Source: Heterodera schachtii
Lineage: Eukaryota; Nematoda; Chromadorea; Rhabditida; Heteroderidae
Assembly (NCBI GenBank): GCA_023374025.1
Contig: SIJG01000007.1
Coordinates: 1,283,852 to 1,347,851 of the forward strand
Length of the DNA stretch: 64,000 nt
Direction: 5' to 3'
Positions 1 through 12,811 of the stretch are shown here, piece by piece (the stretch's first letter is position 1; the number at the start of each line of letters is the position of its first letter). Below the pieces are notes generated by a model. That model did not search any database. It was not told the DNA's origin and worked only from the letters and a program-made list of their open reading frames with translations. Both the position numbers and the translations under genes were made by a program.

Positions 1-3000
1 GCAAGCGGAACACTAAAAAGGGGAGGAAAAGCATTGGGAGGAAGCAAGGTGGGACGAACGCACTGAGCTCAGCTGTTGACAGTCGAAAAAGGTGAAGTTG
101 GTCGAGGCGAGCACCGCCGCGTCCGCCGCCTGCACAACGGACAGTCGCGCGAGCAGTCCGTGCCGCGCGATGTCCGCCAACGCCTGGGGCGACGATTGCC
201 CCGCGGCGACCAAAGGGAGCAGCGAAGGGCGAGTGGGTGACGCACAAACGACCCTTTGGAGAGGGGGAGAGAGAGGAGTGCGATTTGTATGGGATGGCAT
301 TTTTTTATGGTAAATTCAAATGAATGGCACTCACTGATCGGTGTCACGTGACAATGCGCTGACATTGACCAATTGTTGATTGGGGAACATGAACGAGCAG
401 TACAATTCGCTGCTTCCCGCCGTTGTGCCGCCATTTTGGCCGGCCAAAGCGGGCGGAGCGTTTTCAATGCGAACGTGGAGAGGACGCGAGATGGTAATTT
501 GTTGTTCACGCGGTTCAACGGAACGGATGCTGAAAAGAAAGAGGGGAAATCATTGGCAAAATCAGTGGAAATGCCAATCGAAAAAGTGTCAAAACTCACA
601 ACGGACATCGGCCCGATTTGTAATTGAGCCAATCCGCGCGGGGGTTCAGCGCGTCCGCGTCGCATACCTCCTGAAAACAAAAACAGAATGATTGAAAGCA
701 GCATTGAATGAATTGACCTGAGTGGTGCAAGCGGAAGGCTTAAGGCACCAACCGCAAAAGGGGTCACCGGCACGAAGGCAAGAATGGCAATCGGGAGACT
801 GGGCACAAAGACGCACATTCACCTGAAGAGAAACTGCACCCATTAAATGCCCATGCCAATTCCTTAATTGGCCAATCAGAGCTAATTAGGGTCATATGGA
901 GTTTGCTAATGAGTCCATTCATTTGCCCACCTTATAAACAGCTTCCGCACTCATCGCATAGAGCAGTCCGTTCTTCTCGTCCAATTCGATGTCGCCGAGC
1001 AGAGGCTGTCCGTCCGGACTCAGTTGGACGGAGTTGAAAATTCGCGACTTTCCCTCTTCGCCCTCAATCAGTGCCTTAACATTTCCTTTTGTTTTGCCAT
1101 TTCCCTTTCCCTCTCTCTGACTTTGTGCAAAACGCCGTCCGAAGTGCCAACGAATGCGACTGTTGCGGTTTGGACGGAAGTGACGGCCAAAGCGGTGATT
1201 TGGGAGGTGCGGTCGACGAGCAAGGCGCGCGCGGAGATGGGAATTTCGCCTCCGATGTAACTGTTCACATCCTATGAACAAATTGACAATTTTTGTGGGA
1301 TAATAACAAAGGAGAGAAAAACAATGAAAGAAACGGCAAATTAGAGACAATTAGCGAGTTAATTAAGGGGCAATTAAGCAAACCCTTCGATCCCTCCGCA
1401 CCCAACAAATCGCACCTTTCCGCACATTATCTCCGAGTCGGGGTAACGCGTGGCGGTGCACATTTTGTCCGAATTGAACCAAGGCAAATTCTGTTTAAAA
1501 TGCCTTAAGTAATATTTGTTTGAAAATGGAAATGTTCTCACAGTTCGCGTGTTTCCGTTGTAACACAAGCGAATGTTCTCGAAGAATTTGGCTTCGATTT
1601 GTCGTAGCGAATACGCACAAATTGCCGAGTCTCTTTTGCTCACATTCCTTTCGGGCCCTTCGCCGGAAGAAAAAGCGGCGAAAAGCACCAAATCGGTGGG
1701 CTTCAAATGGAGCGACGCGGCCAAATCAAAGCCGGGATGGCCCACGTGGATGGCCTTAAATGAGCGCAATAAAAGTAAGTAGGGTAAATGTGAATTTTGT
1801 AAACACCAATTAGGGAAAGTGATCAGAACGAAGAGATGGATGGTAAACTGAGTAGTAATTGATGGTAAATGAGTAGTAATTAAGTAATTAGTCGATTAAG
1901 GGAAGTGATCAATGAAAGGAAAAGCCATAGGATAAAAGTATGGACTTGGAAAGTGATAGGAGAGAGAAATGAATGAATGAATTGAGGGAAAGAGGAGAGG
2001 AGAGGAAGAGAACACCATAAAGAATGATTGGCATGCACTGATCATTCGATTGTAATGGCCCCATCCCATCTCTTCTAATTAATTGCCTAATTTAGCCGCA
2101 TTTTGCCATGGCATTCCCCCCCTTTCCCCCTGTTTTTTGCCTGTATTAAGTTGTAACTGTTCCCGCCCCATTCGCACTCCAACGGCGCCTCCGTGTAACT
2201 GTAGAAATTCGGGTCCTGTGTGCACACTCTGATCAGTTTGGAGATGGTCGGCTGTGGGTCGGGCTGTGGCGTGTATTTCGGCTGCCGCGTGGCGAAATAA
2301 GCGAAGCCATTGGCCTCGAAACCGCCGACATAGTCAATCCTGAACGAAACGGTAAAAGTGCCGTCGCTGAGAAATTGTTCACTTGAAAAAGGGCATTCGG
2401 CGATAGTCCAATTTCATAAAAGTGCCGGAACTGATCGATTGAGCGGTGAATTCGAACAGTCTTTGCTGCTCCAACGTTAGGCTGGCCAATGCCGGCACGT
2501 CCAATGCATCGCGTGGTCCCTGGACGGCCGGCACGTAAGTGGAGGCGACGTAAAGCACGCGCGGTGCCGGCGGAGACAGCGAATCGACGCCCGCGGGGCG
2601 AACGGACGCCGCGCCGCCTAAAGCGACCGGACCGGTGCCGATGAACACGGCGGTGGAGGAAAGGGCATCGTTGGCCACTAAACCGGGCCGTGAGAAGCGC
2701 ACGTCCGACTCGCGGCGAATGTTGGACAGATTGCGCGTGCGGCACCGCCCCTGGGACAAAACAAAGGCACAGTAATAAAAAGGGCAAACATTGGCACAAT
2801 GCCATGTGTTCTCCCCCGCCCCTTTTCTCCTCAGTAGGCCAAATCACCTGATAAAGCGAAGTGCATTCGATCAATTTGTTGCCCTCGGGGTAAATGACCA
2901 ATGCTTTTGTGTGGCAATTGGTCGGCACCAATGGCTCTTTGCAATTGCTCAAAGCATCTGAAAATTACAATTTCAATTTGGCAAATTGAAAAAGGAGAGA

Positions 3001-4681
3001 AAATAATAATTAATTTTTTAAATTATATTTAATTTAATTAAAATGAAAAAGGAAACAAAGAAATGAAAAGAAGTAAAAAGCAATTAAATTAGAATGAGAA
3101 GCCTGCCCTTTCTTATGTTTGTTTCCAATATTTTGTTTTTATTTTCAATTTCCCCTTCATTAATTAATTAATTTCCCTCATTATTTCCCTCTCTTTTTTT
3201 TGTCCATTCGTTTGTCACTTTTTCTTCGTTTTTCCTTTCTTTTCATCATTTCCCTCTCCCTCTCTTTCCTTTATTTTTCTTTTTGCTAATTGACAATTTC
3301 CATTTTCATTTTCTGTTTTCGTCACGTCATCTGCCGGGGGGGCACTTGTTACAGTTTCAAATCATTCGCAAAAGTGAGGGGCAATTAGCCCCCCAAAGCG
3401 CACTCAAAACAATTATAATTGGCCGCTCGGGGCCAAAGTTCCCTGGGGACCAATTGGGCAGTGACACTGCCCCCCGGTGGAGGCAATTAGCACAAAGCAA
3501 AAGCCAAAAGCGCATTCATTCGTCCCCAATTTGCCCCGGGGCGGCGCACTCGTCGCACCGCTCGCAATTTCATGTAAATCTTCTTCCTTTCTTTCTCCCC
3601 TCTTAAAACATAGCAAAACCGACAACTAATTTACAAGCATTTATGTACCATGTAAGATTAGTCACATTCGGCGGAGAATGGCAAAGAGAGAGCGAAGTGA
3701 TAATTGATAGGCTAATGACCAGTGCTGATAATGATGGTAATTAGTGTGTGCATCCCCACCCCCCCCCCATCCCTCTCTCTCTCTATTCATTTCTCGCTTA
3801 TCTCTCCTCCCATCACCGCTCATCCAAATTTTCATGGGCGAGGGAATGCAATCGGTGGACACTCCGACAAAAGGGGGGAAAAGGAGGGGGGGGGGGGGAA
3901 GGATTGGTGGGCGCCGCTGCAAATTCCATCGGAAACATTGCACACCGGCGGCAGAGAAAGCACAGTGATGCAGCACATTTATTGATCAATCGGATGGGAA
4001 GAAAGGACAGAATTAAGACCAAAGAAGAGATTCGGACGAAAGGGCAAAAGTGAAAAGCATCGAAGGGAAAAAAAGGGGAGAGGGAAAAGCATGGAAAAGG
4101 AGGAAAAGCATGGAAAAAGGGGGAGGAAAAGCATAAAAAGGGGAGAAGGAAAAGCATAGAAAAAGGGAAAAGCATGTAATTAATATTTAATTACCTGCAC
4201 ACAAAATGGAGTCCGCCCTTGGCCCGGTGATCGCTTGCTCTCTAATGGCCAATCCGTCGGGCGACAAATCGTACAGCCGATTCATTGCGCCGACGTAAAG
4301 CCGACCCGTGGAACGGTCCATCACCTTGGCAGGGGAAAAGCAGGGGGTTTAGTTTCGGCATTTGGACAATTGTTGGCTTTCATAAAATGATTTGTGAAAC
4401 GCTTTTCGCCCATTTGGCCGACTGACCATTCGCTGCAGCTGAACCGTCTCCCGTCCTTCTTCTTGCGTGTCGCGAAAGACGGCCAAAATGGCCGGGTGCT
4501 GCTGCTGATTGGGCGGAGGATGTTCTCGATGGAATAATAATGCCGAAGTTGAAGAAAATGATGGCACAATGAACAAAATGAGGGAAGTGATGAAAAAAAG
4601 GAGAAGCGGAGACGAAATTGGCGAATGTTGCGGGGAATGCCATTGTTTTGCGGTTGCTTCGGCTTTTGCTTCCGTTGGCAT
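1..4681 (-). CDS. Plexin, N-terminal part (semaphorin receptor), 3' end outside the window
   Basis: Type I membrane receptor for semaphorins in axon guidance and epithelial morphogenesis. Twelve exons read in one frame: 4427-4681, 4195-4324, 2848-2957, 2383-2750, 2141-2366, 1542-1754, 1416-1490, 1122-1271, 931-1074, 718-832, 600-670, 64-253 (about 682 residues so far). The chosen ATG at 4681 is followed by a hydrophobic signal peptide. The sema domain shows plexin hallmarks in order: RLYVGAMNRLYDLS, SKLIRVC then FYSYTE, YNLIQA, ICAYSLRQI, and AFVGTSDGVLHK. The PSI domain follows (SPDCHSC then DPFCGWC), then WLNYKSGRCP. The 2,139-2,140 donor is GC, not GT. IPT domains, the membrane segment and the GAP domain must lie to the left of base 1. 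PLX-1 versus PLX-2 type cannot be decided from this part. Confidence 0.9.
4051..4176. repeat. Short tandem repeat of GGAAAAGCAT-like units in plexin intron 2
   Basis: About seven spaced copies of a GGAAAAGCAT decamer with A/G-rich spacers lie just upstream (in plexin direction) of the exon at 4195-4324. The same decamer also appears at the very start of the window (about 25-37). It is simple-sequence DNA with no sign of coding. Confidence 0.6.
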
Positions 4682-5183
4682 TTCTCTCCCCGTCCTCCGC
4701 CATTTCCATTTTTGCCGTTCCCTAGTCGAAATTTCGCCCATTTTCAGCCGTTTGTCCGCTTTTTCTCTTCTCACGGATGGCCTCCGCCGTTGGCTCAACC
4801 GATGTGACGAAGAAGCGAAGAAATTGGTGAAAGAAAAGGAAAAGTCGAAAATGTTCGAATCGGCGGAAGGCGAAGACAATTCGGAAACGGAAGAATCATC
4901 CAAAAAGCGACTGCAGCAGGGGCAGTCGGACGGAGGGGGGAGAAGCATTTCAGGGGAGGGGAAAGGCAGCAGCAAAAGAAGAAGCAGAAGGAGAGGGGGA
5001 AGGAAAAGCCGAAGATAATGGACGGAGGAGCAGGGGGACGAACATGAAGCTGAAAAGGGAGGGGAGGGACAGAAGAAGCCGTGTTTGTTGTTATGAAATC
5101 GAAGAATTGCGATGAAGACAAATTAGGCACATATTCGGGATGATCAAATCAAGAAGCATTGGGAGTGCCCCAGGGGACTTTGA

Positions 5184-5200
5184 GGGGGGGGGGGGGGGGG
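5184..5200 (+). repeat. G17 homopolymer
   Basis: Seventeen consecutive G on the + strand. One of dozens of G or C runs of ten or more in this gene-poor compartment. Confidence 0.9.
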
Positions 5201-5908
5201 AGAAAGTGGGCATAGAGTGGCGACGAAGCTTGCATAAGCCAATTTTGCCAGCTGATTGGCTCCATTCTGGAGATCACCCTACACGTTCCCATATCCGCTT
5301 CATCTTCACCCCTCATCGTTGGAATTAACGCAAAAAGCAAAGGAATTGTCGGATGGGAAGGGGGCGGGTGGGGAAGGGGAGCAATATGGGGAGAGTGGGG
5401 GGAAGGGGGGGGGGGGAATGAATGCCCAAGGGGCCATCGTCCTCACCCTCTCCCATCCCCCCCCCCTATTTTTCTCCATTTTCACTTCCATTTTCTCTCT
5501 TTTCCCCCATTGATCCTTCGGTCGGTCCGTCCAATTTTCGCTCCGTTCGTTCCGTTGTCCTTCGAGTCTCTTTTCTCTTCTGTTAAAGGTAAAAGGAAAG
5601 GACAAGGGCAAACTCCATCCGCCGCTGTTGCGGGGGGGGGGGGGGGAGAAAATGGGAGAAGGGAAGGGAAAGGAGGGGAGGGGGGAGAGGGTGAGAGGGG
5701 GAGGGGCAATCGGACGGATTGATTGGGATGGAAATAATGGATGGAATGGGGGAGGGGGCGGGGGAAGGAAGATGGGCAAATGAAGAGGAGGAAGAGAGGA
5801 GGGGCAGAAGAGAACAGCGGCAGAGGGCGGGGGGACGGGGGGGGGGGGGGGACGCGCGGAAGGACAACAGCCGAAAGAGCGCTGGAGGAGCAGGCGGGGC
5901 GGTGCGTC

Positions 5909-5927
5909 GGGGGGGGGGGGGGGGGGG
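5909..5927 (+). repeat. G19 homopolymer, longest run noted
   Basis: Nineteen consecutive G on the + strand, with other G runs within 100 bases, giving strong potential for G-quadruplexes on the + strand. Confidence 0.9.
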
Positions 5928-8900
5928 AGCCGGAGATATTACACCTCGGAAAGGCCGAAGGCAACAGCAGACTCCACCCCGCCCCCCTCCTTAAGCATTG
6001 TGCAATTGGCGGCGGAAGGGGCGACGGGGACGCCAAATCCCCTCGGGGAAATAAAAATAATTGTGCCGAAATTAAGAAATCAAAAGATGGCCAAAAATTT
6101 TGCAGCTAATCCCACAGGCAATTCCCTTTGGAGGGCTTTTTTCCGAACAGTCGCAGCAGAAGCAGCAGCAGTGCCAATAAATAAATGTCGTGCTTATGCC
6201 CGTTTAAGTCCGTTTTCCAAGGACACTGTCCCCGCCCCTTCCCCCTCCCCCCGTTCCCCCCCCCCTACCTCCTCTTCATCATCTTCAGCTCTCTTCCCCC
6301 TGCTTCGTCCTTCCTTCCCTTGTCCCAACTCCCCTCCTTCCCCCCTTTATGTTTGTGTGTGTTCCCTACCGCCTCCCCCGTCCGTTTATTGCTCCAAAAT
6401 CGGCCACCATCTGTCCCGTCTCACAAATTTGAATGAGCTGCTGCTTGTGGGTGGTGGTGGTGCTATCCCCGGCGCAAATCCCTCTCAAATTTGTCCCCCC
6501 CCCCGTTTATGACCTCCCTCCCCTCCCTTCCCTCATCATCACTCATCTTCCCCTCCTTTCCCTCCTCCTCCCCCCACAATTTCGTCTCGTCGTTCGTTTT
6601 GATCGGCTCGTCGCCCCCCCCCCCGGCGAAGCCAAGCAGCAGAAGCTGTGTTTGTTTTGCGTCGTGCTTGTTTCGCTTCTCCTCTTCCACCAGCGCCAAA
6701 ATGATAATTGTCCGGTCGGTTGCTTGGAGGGGTCGGACGATGGAATATGGAAGAGCGGGTGGAAATAATGGCTAATTTGGGGACGACGGACGGATGCGAC
6801 AGTTGGGAACGACGACCACAACAACAAAGGGAAGGGAGGGATTTGGAGGGGGGGGGGGGGGGATAAATTAAATTGGAATTATTTTGCGATTGGGACACTT
6901 TTGTTGGTTGGTGACCAATAAATACTCATAACTAATCCTCAGTTCAGGCATTTGTTGAAGGGTCACTCATTTGTCAGTCTCTCCCCCCAATTTGAGGGCA
7001 TTTGCCCAACTGATCCGAAAGGGAATGTTCTGAGGGATGAGACAACCACTGGTCAATTATGGCATGTAATTATCCATGTTTTGGTGCCCATCGATCGGTG
7101 GGCAAAAGCGGCGACTAAAAAGGACAAATAAAATGAAAATCAAAAAGTCATTTTAAGACAGTGATTGTGAAAAATGCCATTTGAAAGCAATATAGTAACT
7201 GACAAGTGCCAGTGGACGGCACAGATTGTGAGAAAGTGCCGTTGGAAGAGTTGGCATTGGCACCAAAAAAGGAATTCGCAATTGGTTGAGGTTTAAAAAG
7301 AAGCTGCTGATTCTCACTGTTTCTTTTCCTTTTGAGCACTTTGGTGGTGATTCTGTCCCCCCGCCCCCCCCCCCCTCATTAAAACCAACCCATTTTCTGT
7401 CTCCCCAATTTTTGGATAATCCATCCCCCTCCCCCCCCCCCCCCCCCTCTTTCCCCCCCTTCGGCTCACTGAGCCCCAAAATCTGTCCGGAAATAAGCAG
7501 AAATGAGGGGGAATAAATTGAGATTTGAGATCATTGAAAGATTAATGCATCGAGCAGAGCTTATTTTGCAGGGACTGTTCAGCAGATTATTGGGTTGTTC
7601 TCGAGAAACAGAGAGGGATTGAACGGAAATTTTGGAATTAAAAAAAAAAATAAAAAAAAAAAAAATAATAATAAAAATAAAAAATATTCACTGGAGAGGA
7701 ACAGAAATAAAATAAACAATGAAAGGGGAAGCGAACAGCAGCAGAAGCCGATGAGATGATACTGAGCATATAAAGCAAAGCGATAGACAGTATTTGAAGG
7801 GGGGGGGGGGGAGAGAATGAAGTGTAAAAAAGGGATGAGTCATTGGAAATTTAAAAAAAGGGAAAGGGAAAAAGGGAAAGAATGCTTATCAGTTTATCAG
7901 TGAATGAATGGCACAACGGACGAATGGAGAAAGGCGAAAGAGAATTAATTCAGTGGTCGCACTTTTGGCACATCAACCGAAAAACAACAGCAGAACAGGC
8001 AAATGCATTTTTAGCAAACGAAAATAATTTTTCTGTCCGTCCGTCGGTTCCTTTTTTGGGATGCATTTTTTCAAAAAATTCGAATAGTTTTGTGCGCCCC
8101 GGGGGATCTGCCCTTTTCCGGATGCGAATTGTTTGCCTGGCCCGGGGGATTGGCCTTTCCTTCCGGGCCCAAATTAAGGAATTTGCCCAAAAGAAGACGG
8201 CAAATCTTTTAACGGCCGACGAATGGAAAATTTAGAGAGAGAAAAGGGCGAGAAAGGGGCGGCGGGGGAGGGAGCATCCGCGTTCGGCACGCAATTAGGG
8301 GGGGGGGGGCACAGACGGCAAATCGGATTTGGATTTTGAGATGCCCATGGATTTGCGGAGGATGCATGGATTTGATTGAGTGCAGCCGTGCTCTTGACAT
8401 GAATTGACTCTGATCAAGCAAAAAGCAAACTCCGGCGGGAGGAATTGGGGCGAGAAGAAATCATCAAAGTTGGACGGAGCGGCGAAAACAGAAAACACTT
8501 GTAAATTGGAGGGAGAGGAGAAAAAGAGGGGACGAAGGGGAGAAGGGGGGGGGGGACACTGCCGAAGAAAGGCACGCTCAAATGAGCAAAATGCGCACCG
8601 CGCAGAATTTGCCCTCGGATTGGGGAGGGATAAATGTGGCGCAGAAAGAGGGGAGGGGGGAACAAAACATGGACGAGGAGAAGAGAAAAAGATGATGAAG
8701 AGGTAAAAAAAAGAGGGGGGGGGGGGGGGGGGACGAGTTTGGGGGGGGGGGGAGGGAAAGCGAAGTGAGGCGAATGATTCCCCGGAGGGGTCAAAGAATG
8801 GGAGGAGACATTGCTCGAGGATATTCCATCTATCGGTGGCATTGCAATGAATGAATACATTCACTGGTGACGAATGAGAAATGCAAAATAACGACCCAAA

Positions 8901-10662
8901 GGGGACAGAAGGGGGGGGGGGAGATAATCATCACAATGGACGAAGCACGAAGCAATGGCGGTGGAATGGGGGGGGGGAGGAACAACGGCGGATGACGAAC
9001 GATGAAAATGAATGGATGGATGAATGAATAATGATGATTTTTGTTTGGAGAATCGATTTTGCCCGAGGGATTGCCGATGGACTGGGCGGTGCTGAACTGA
9101 CCCACTCCCCCCCCCTCCACTCCCCCACTCCCATAAATCCACCCCCTGCCCCCCCCCCTCCCCCCTATCATCGCCGCATCTTCGGCGGGATGCCCCAACA
9201 AATTGCGCAACCATTCGTCCACCGATCACTCCATTTTCTTCTATCCTTTTTATCCTTTCCCATTTTATTACTCGCCGTTCATTTCTTCCTTTTCAGTTCA
9301 CTTCAGCAGGTGAAAGTGTCACACCAACAAATGCTTTCCTTTTCGCTAATGATAAATGATCAGAGTCCATCTTTGTGCTTAATGCCCTTATTCGGTCATT
9401 TTCCCCTCTTCCCCCTCCCCTCACCTTTACCTCTCTCTCATTCTCTCTCTCTCCCCTCACTTTTGTCTCTCCTCCCCCTATTCTTACCCTCCCTCCCTCT
9501 CTTCCCCTTTCTCTCTCTCTCCCCTTCTCTCTCCCTTTTTCCCCTATCTCTTTACCTCCTTTTCGCCTTTCGCTTTTTCTTCGCCACTAAATTTGCTTTT
9601 GCTTAATTTGTGCCCGAAGGGGAATTAATGAATTTGACACGAACAACAAAGATTGGGATAAAGTAGGGAAAAGTGTTGAGAAAAGGCCAAAGAGAACGAA
9701 CGAACTGATCAGAAAATGGAAGAAAATGTTAAAAATAAGAAAAATAAAATAAAATTAAGGATGGAAACGAAAAGTTAGTAACAGCAAATGATGACAAAAA
9801 TGTCTGTTTATAGAAGAAAAAAAAAAGCAGAGTTGTTGTAATTTGGCCAAATTTGGCATTTCCCACTGCAAATCCAATTAAAAGTTTTTGCGCCGGGGGA
9901 ATCATTGCATTTGCAGGGGATAAATGCGGTGCGAAATGTTGTGCCTTCGGTGGAGAAAGTTACGTGGGAGGGTAATCCCATTTGGATGGAAGGGATGAGG
10001 CAGCTGAGAAGGGATTTTGCATTTGAGGGGCACCGACGGGGGAAAAAGGGGGAAAGTCAGCAGCAGTAGACCATCTGCCCAATCGAAGTCGGATTGGGTT
10101 GATGAGACTGCATTTTGTTGCCCCCCCCCCCCCCCCGCTTTTCCGCCGATTGAAAGTGTCAAATTTCGTCGGAGAATTTTGTAGGGATTTTGAGCCGACC
10201 ACTGACCGTACAGAGCAAAAGATTTTCGACTCGGACATTGCTTTTCCGGCGGATGATTTGTTCAGCTGACGACAAAATGAGCAAACAGCCGACAGAATTA
10301 AAAGATTTTACAAAACGCCACAAAATGACAAAAAAAGGGATGAAATTCCAATCAGATTTGCCATTAATTGTCGTCCAATATGCTTTTTGCCCCCCCCCCC
10401 AATTCATTTGCATTTGAAAATGCAAATTCAAATGGCCTTCCCTTTCGCCCCTTTCTTTGTTTGCCGAGAAATTAGTCGGCCAAATGAAAGTGCCGCTCAT
10501 TTGCGGGGGATGGGCTGCGCGAAGCGGCGCTTTTGCTCAATAATTGCCGCATCTCTCCTCCATTTGTTTGTTTGTTTCTCCGTTATAAGAAAAAGCAAAG
10601 GGAAATAATTGGGGAAGAGAGGGGGGAGAGATTTGGCATTTTATTATTACAAAACGGCAGAA

Positions 10663-10712
10663 AGAGAGAGAGAGAGAGCGAGAGAGAGAGAGAGAGAGGG
10701 AGGGGGAGAGAG
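10663..10712. repeat. GA microsatellite
   Basis: Near-perfect (GA)n tract interrupted by GCGA and GGG. No gene is evident around it. Confidence 0.85.
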
Positions 10713-12811
10713 TGCTTTGGCATTGCAATTTGAAAGGTTGGGGCAATCAAAAAATGGGGGGGGGGGCATTTGCAATTAGTAAATGATGAGGGGAGATCAT
10801 TAGCAGAAGCGACAAATAATCAGCACTTATTTGCTAATTGCGTTCGTTTGTTGGTTCACCGCGCGATGTATGCTCCCTTTTTTGGTGATCCGCCACCTTT
10901 CGGTGAATTTATCCTTCGCGCGGAGGTCATTCATTTGATCGACTCTCTTCTCCCCTCCCCCCTCCCCTTCTGTCATCCATTTTTTACTATTTTATTCGCT
11001 TTGTCGGCCTTTTTGCACCCATTGCTTTTTTTGAATTTCGACAGTTGTAAAAAATGAATGATTTTGAAGTGAATGAAACGACCGGCGGGGGAACGAAGCT
11101 GATCCGCTCATTTATTTAGTCATTTGACTGGTGTTTGATCTCGAAATTTGGTCAATTTTTTAAAGCAAAAAAATGTTTTCTCAAAAAAGTTTATTATCCA
11201 ATTTTTTTAAGTCGCTTTGATCACAAAACTGCTGATCGATCCTTCGATCAAAGGGACGGACGGATTGATTCTCTCAGCCGTCGAATTGCCCTTTCCATGG
11301 AATGTACAAAAATGGGAAAAAGAAATGAATGAAAGAAAGGGGAGGGGACGGAAATGGAGCGGAAATGTTACGAAGAAAAATGGGGGAAAAGGGGGGGAAG
11401 GGGGGAGAGGGACATTTACAAACGAAAATGGACTGAATGAACAGCAAAAAATGGGAGTGATTGGGGGGGTGGGGGGGAGAAAAAGCAGGCAATGGAAGGA
11501 TTATTGGAATTAAACTGATCAAAATGACTACGGAGAAAAATGCCGAAATTGGGGGGGGGGCGGCGGGGGAGGAACAAAAATGGCGAATGCCGCGCATTGT
11601 CTGGTGTATTATGAACATCTGCTGAGGGCAATAGATAAATTCGTGCGTGGATTTGGGTCGAGTTGAGTCCGTCCCGGTAGGAAAACCGCCGACAAATCCT
11701 TCCCCCTCTCTCTCCATCTCTCCCCTCCATCCGGTCCGTCGTCCCACCCGCCGGATGATGGCGGAAGAATGTTTGTCGTGCAAAATGCGGGTGGAAGAGT
11801 TCTCTTCTCGAGGCCGTACAATGGGACAATGGGAGAAGAGAGATGGGACACACTTTGGCTGAAGGGAGGGGGACATTGAAGGGAGTCAAAGCAAAAGCAG
11901 GTCCTCCCGGGTGATTGGGGGTGTTTGGAAGAGATGGGAAAGTGTGGAGGGGGCGGGGGGGGGGAGGGGAGGGGAGAGGGGGGGGGGGAATGAGTGGGGT
12001 GCTAATCCTCCCGCCCCCTCCCCTAATTAATCGTAAATGAAAATGACCCCCCGGAAATTAATTTTTAAAAGTGTCTAATGATTTTTCTGTTTTGTCACTC
12101 GTCCAAAGGTTGTAAAGCTAAAAAATGGTTGAGGAAAGCGCTGCCAACTTCACACTTTCGCTTGTTTTGTTGCGGTGCCGCCAAATCCTTTCTTTCTTCG
12201 TCCGTTTTGGGTCGGTCATTCGCCGCCATTTTCCCTCCCTTCGCTCTCTCTTTTCGCCCTGGGCCGAATTGAGAGGGTTTCGCCCATTTGAGTTGAAAAG
12301 CGACGAACTTTTCCAAGGCAATTGCATTTGTGCCGAGACAAAGGCACAAAGGCAAAGGCACCCCCCCCCCCAGGGCATGGCACCCCCTCCCCTCTTCGCC
12401 CCCCCCCCCCTCTCCGTCCGTTAAATTCGACCGCTGGCGCCGCCCGTCCGCGAAAGAATCCGAAGTGAGTCCCTCCCGCTTTTCCTCTTCCAAGTCGGTC
12501 GATTAGCAGTGGTCACACTAATGGCCCCCGAGGGGGGGGGGGGGATTTGTGGCGGGGAGGGCAAAGACTTTGGCAAAGGCGGCGGATTGTCCATGAGACG
12601 GTCAGTGAGACGGAGGGGGCAAAACATAAGGGAGAAAACGGAGAGAAGCTTTATTCGGCCAATCACGGGCTGATATTCAAATATCACAACATGTAAAAGT
12701 GGCTTAATTTCTGTATAAAATTTTGCATATAAATAGTTACTGTATGTGTGTTGGTGGGTTACGGTAGGGAAGGGAAAGAATCTGCTGCTGTCGTCTCTGC
12801 TTATCTTCCCA

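Larger units (their letters stand above)
4682..12811. other. Gene-poor, low-complexity region with long G/C runs
   Basis: No exon with recognisable family similarity was found on either strand in these 8 kb. The open frames present are Pro/Ser-, Gly/Arg- or Gly/Glu-rich readings of C or G runs and of CT/GA tracts. The stretch holds many homopolymers, for example 17 G at 5184-5200, 19 G at 5909-5927 and 18 G at 8715-8732, an A-rich tract near 7640-7685 and a GA microsatellite near 10663-10712. It may hold the plexin promoter and 5' untranslated exons, which I cannot locate. Confidence 0.6.

Noticed and set aside
5306..6109. Overlapping long open frames on both strands rich in Pro/Ser or Gly/Arg/Glu
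   Set aside because: They are translations of C or G homopolymers and GA/CT tracts; they overlap in several frames and lack splice signals or any domain.
9031..9606. 191-residue plus-strand open frame
   Set aside because: Pro/Ser/Leu-rich reading of CT microsatellite sequence with no conserved segment.
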